Below, in pieces: positions 63,309 to 64,000 of a stretch of 64,000 nucleotides of DNA. The DNA is taken from assembly GCA_016185125.1 (NCBI GenBank), contig JACPOC010000052.1:1-64000 (forward strand), read 5' to 3'. Source of the DNA: Bacteroidota bacterium. Lineage in GTDB: Bacteria > Bacteroidota > Bacteroidia > B-17B0 > Aurantibacillaceae. The translations under genes and the position numbers were made by a program. Position 1 is the stretch's first letter, and every line of letters begins with the position of its first letter. The notes below the pieces were generated by a model, which worked only from the letters and a program-made list of their open reading frames with translations, had not been told where the DNA came from and did no database searches.

Positions 63309-63341
63309 CAAAAATAGGGGTTTTTCTTACACATTTACAAA
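63309..63341 (-). promoter_or_regulatory. Consensus promoter of the Ala-rich lipoprotein gene
   Basis: On the minus strand TTTG (63338-63341), 21 bases, TATTTTTG (63309-63316): a perfect match to the Bacteroidota consensus. The downstream bases GCGCCTGAA resemble those in the rpsU promoter. The start codon is 35 bases further on. Confidence 0.85.
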
Positions 63342-63427
63342 AATTGTGAAAAAAAACAATAATTTTTCAACAATTCACTCATAACTTCCCTCTCGGCTCG
63401 TTATAAACTTTAAATTTAACCCTGATT

Positions 63428-64000
63428 ATGTACAAATTTCTTAAGCTTCTGCTCTTTAGGTTCAACCCTGAGAAAGCGCATCATTTAACCCTATCTTTGT
63501 TAAAATCTGTTAATTTTTTACCCGGGGGCAAATTTCTCCTAAATCAACTTTATGGGAATAACCATCCAAAGCTTGTAAGAACCGTATTTGGCCTCCATTT
63601 TAAAAACCCCGTAGGTTTAGCTGCCGGACTAGATAAGGATGCCATTGCATTTGAAGAATTGGGATCATTAGGTTTTGGTTTTATCGAAGTGGGAACAGTT
63701 ACACCAAAACCTCAATTGGGTAATGAAAAACCGCGGTTATTTCGATTAATAAAAGAGGAAGCAATTATTAACCGCATGGGCTTTAATAATAAAGGGGCAG
63801 AATCTGCAGCGCAACATTTAAAAAAACGGAAAAATAAAACACTGATCATTGGTGGAAACATCGGAAAAAACAAACTTACACCCAATGAAAACGCAACCCA
63901 GGATTATATCAATGGTTTTAATACACTTTTTGATCATGTAGATTATTTTGTGGTCAATGTATCTTCGCCCAACACGCCCAATCTGCGCGATTTACAGGAA
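63428..64000 (+). CDS. pyrD: Dihydroorotate dehydrogenase, class 2 (5' part)
   Basis: The gene runs off the right edge; the first 191 codons are visible. It oxidises dihydroorotate to orotate in pyrimidine synthesis using quinone. The visible part has the N-terminal membrane-associating helices ([20 protein letters not shown]), [20 protein letters not shown] (FMN phosphate and substrate), [20 protein letters not shown] and [10 protein letters not shown], and ends with [16 protein letters not shown], the class 2 active-site loop that holds the catalytic Ser. The N-terminal extension marks class 2. Confidence 0.95.
   Translation, partial: MYKFLKLLLFRFNPEKAHHLTLSLLKSVNFLPGGKFLLNQLYGNNHPKLVRTVFGLHFKNPVGLAAGLDKDAIAFEELGSLGFGFIEVGTVTPKPQLGNEKPRLFRLIKEEAIINRMGFNNKGAESAAQHLKKRKNKTLIIGGNIGKNKLTPNENATQDYINGFNTLFDHVDYFVVNVSSPNTPNLRDLQE

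Overview
The window is AT-rich chromosomal DNA of a member of the Bacteroidota. Direct signs are type IX secretion (T9SS) C-terminal sorting domains (23048-24991 and 35617-37644), a protein with the domain order of the T9SS component PorE (4055-6121), a SusC-like/TonB-dependent receptor, a signal peptidase I of the large Bacteroidota type, and promoters of the Bacteroidota form (TTTG, 19-21 bases, TAnnTTTG; best at 2706-2736, 51368-51400 and 63309-63341). Shine-Dalgarno sequences are not evident, and GTG and TTG starts are common. I cannot place the organism below phylum. There are no rRNA or tRNA genes, no CRISPR array, no insertion sequence and no convincing prophage; almost everything looks like core genome.

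Layout. 1-3895: a truncated adhesin or tail-fibre-like gene with a C8 tract in its leader, small exported proteins and hemW. 4055-6121: PorE-like envelope protein. 6197-10442: a minus-strand run of pseudouridine synthase, TlpA-fold protein, SemiSWEET, cupin, pyrophosphatase, PncC and a small lipoprotein. 11544-16835: a four-gene operon joined by 8-base overlaps (LptF/G permease, GT4, GT2, OstA-like), which looks like LPS synthesis and export. 16914-28739: glycosyltransferase, ung, thioredoxin-like protein, rsmE, ACP phosphodiesterase, O-methyltransferase, PASTA protein, T9SS cargo, rluD-like gene and leucyl aminopeptidase. 28869-37644: second TPR/PD40/OmpA protein, TonB receptor, tadA and a secreted M43 protease. 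37706-48791: purK, third TPR/PD40 protein (with SPOR), ABC-F ATPase, tcdA, tatD and an FAD-linked oxidase. 49841-51335: rpsU-xerC-hpf. 51450-56399: DHH phosphoesterase, lepB, a paralogue of lepB that has lost both catalytic residues, and a WbqC-family gene. 56369-64000: lectin-like exported protein, universal stress protein, EttA, a DUF2779 nuclease-like protein, an Ala-rich lipoprotein with a consensus promoter, and the start of pyrD.

Themes. Much of the window serves the envelope: three TPR/PD40 proteins that differ in their peptidoglycan-binding ends, the LptF-glycosyltransferase-OstA operon, two signal peptidase-like proteins, the TonB receptor and several lipoproteins. Translation and RNA modification form the second group (two RluA-family enzymes, RsmE, TadA, TcdA, EttA, a second ABC-F protein, HPF and S21). 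The items most worth a second look are the catalytically dead signal peptidase paralogue, genes that seem to lack ATG/GTG/TTG starts, -7 boxes placed almost on the start codon, the coupled LPS operon, and the C8 tract in the first gene.
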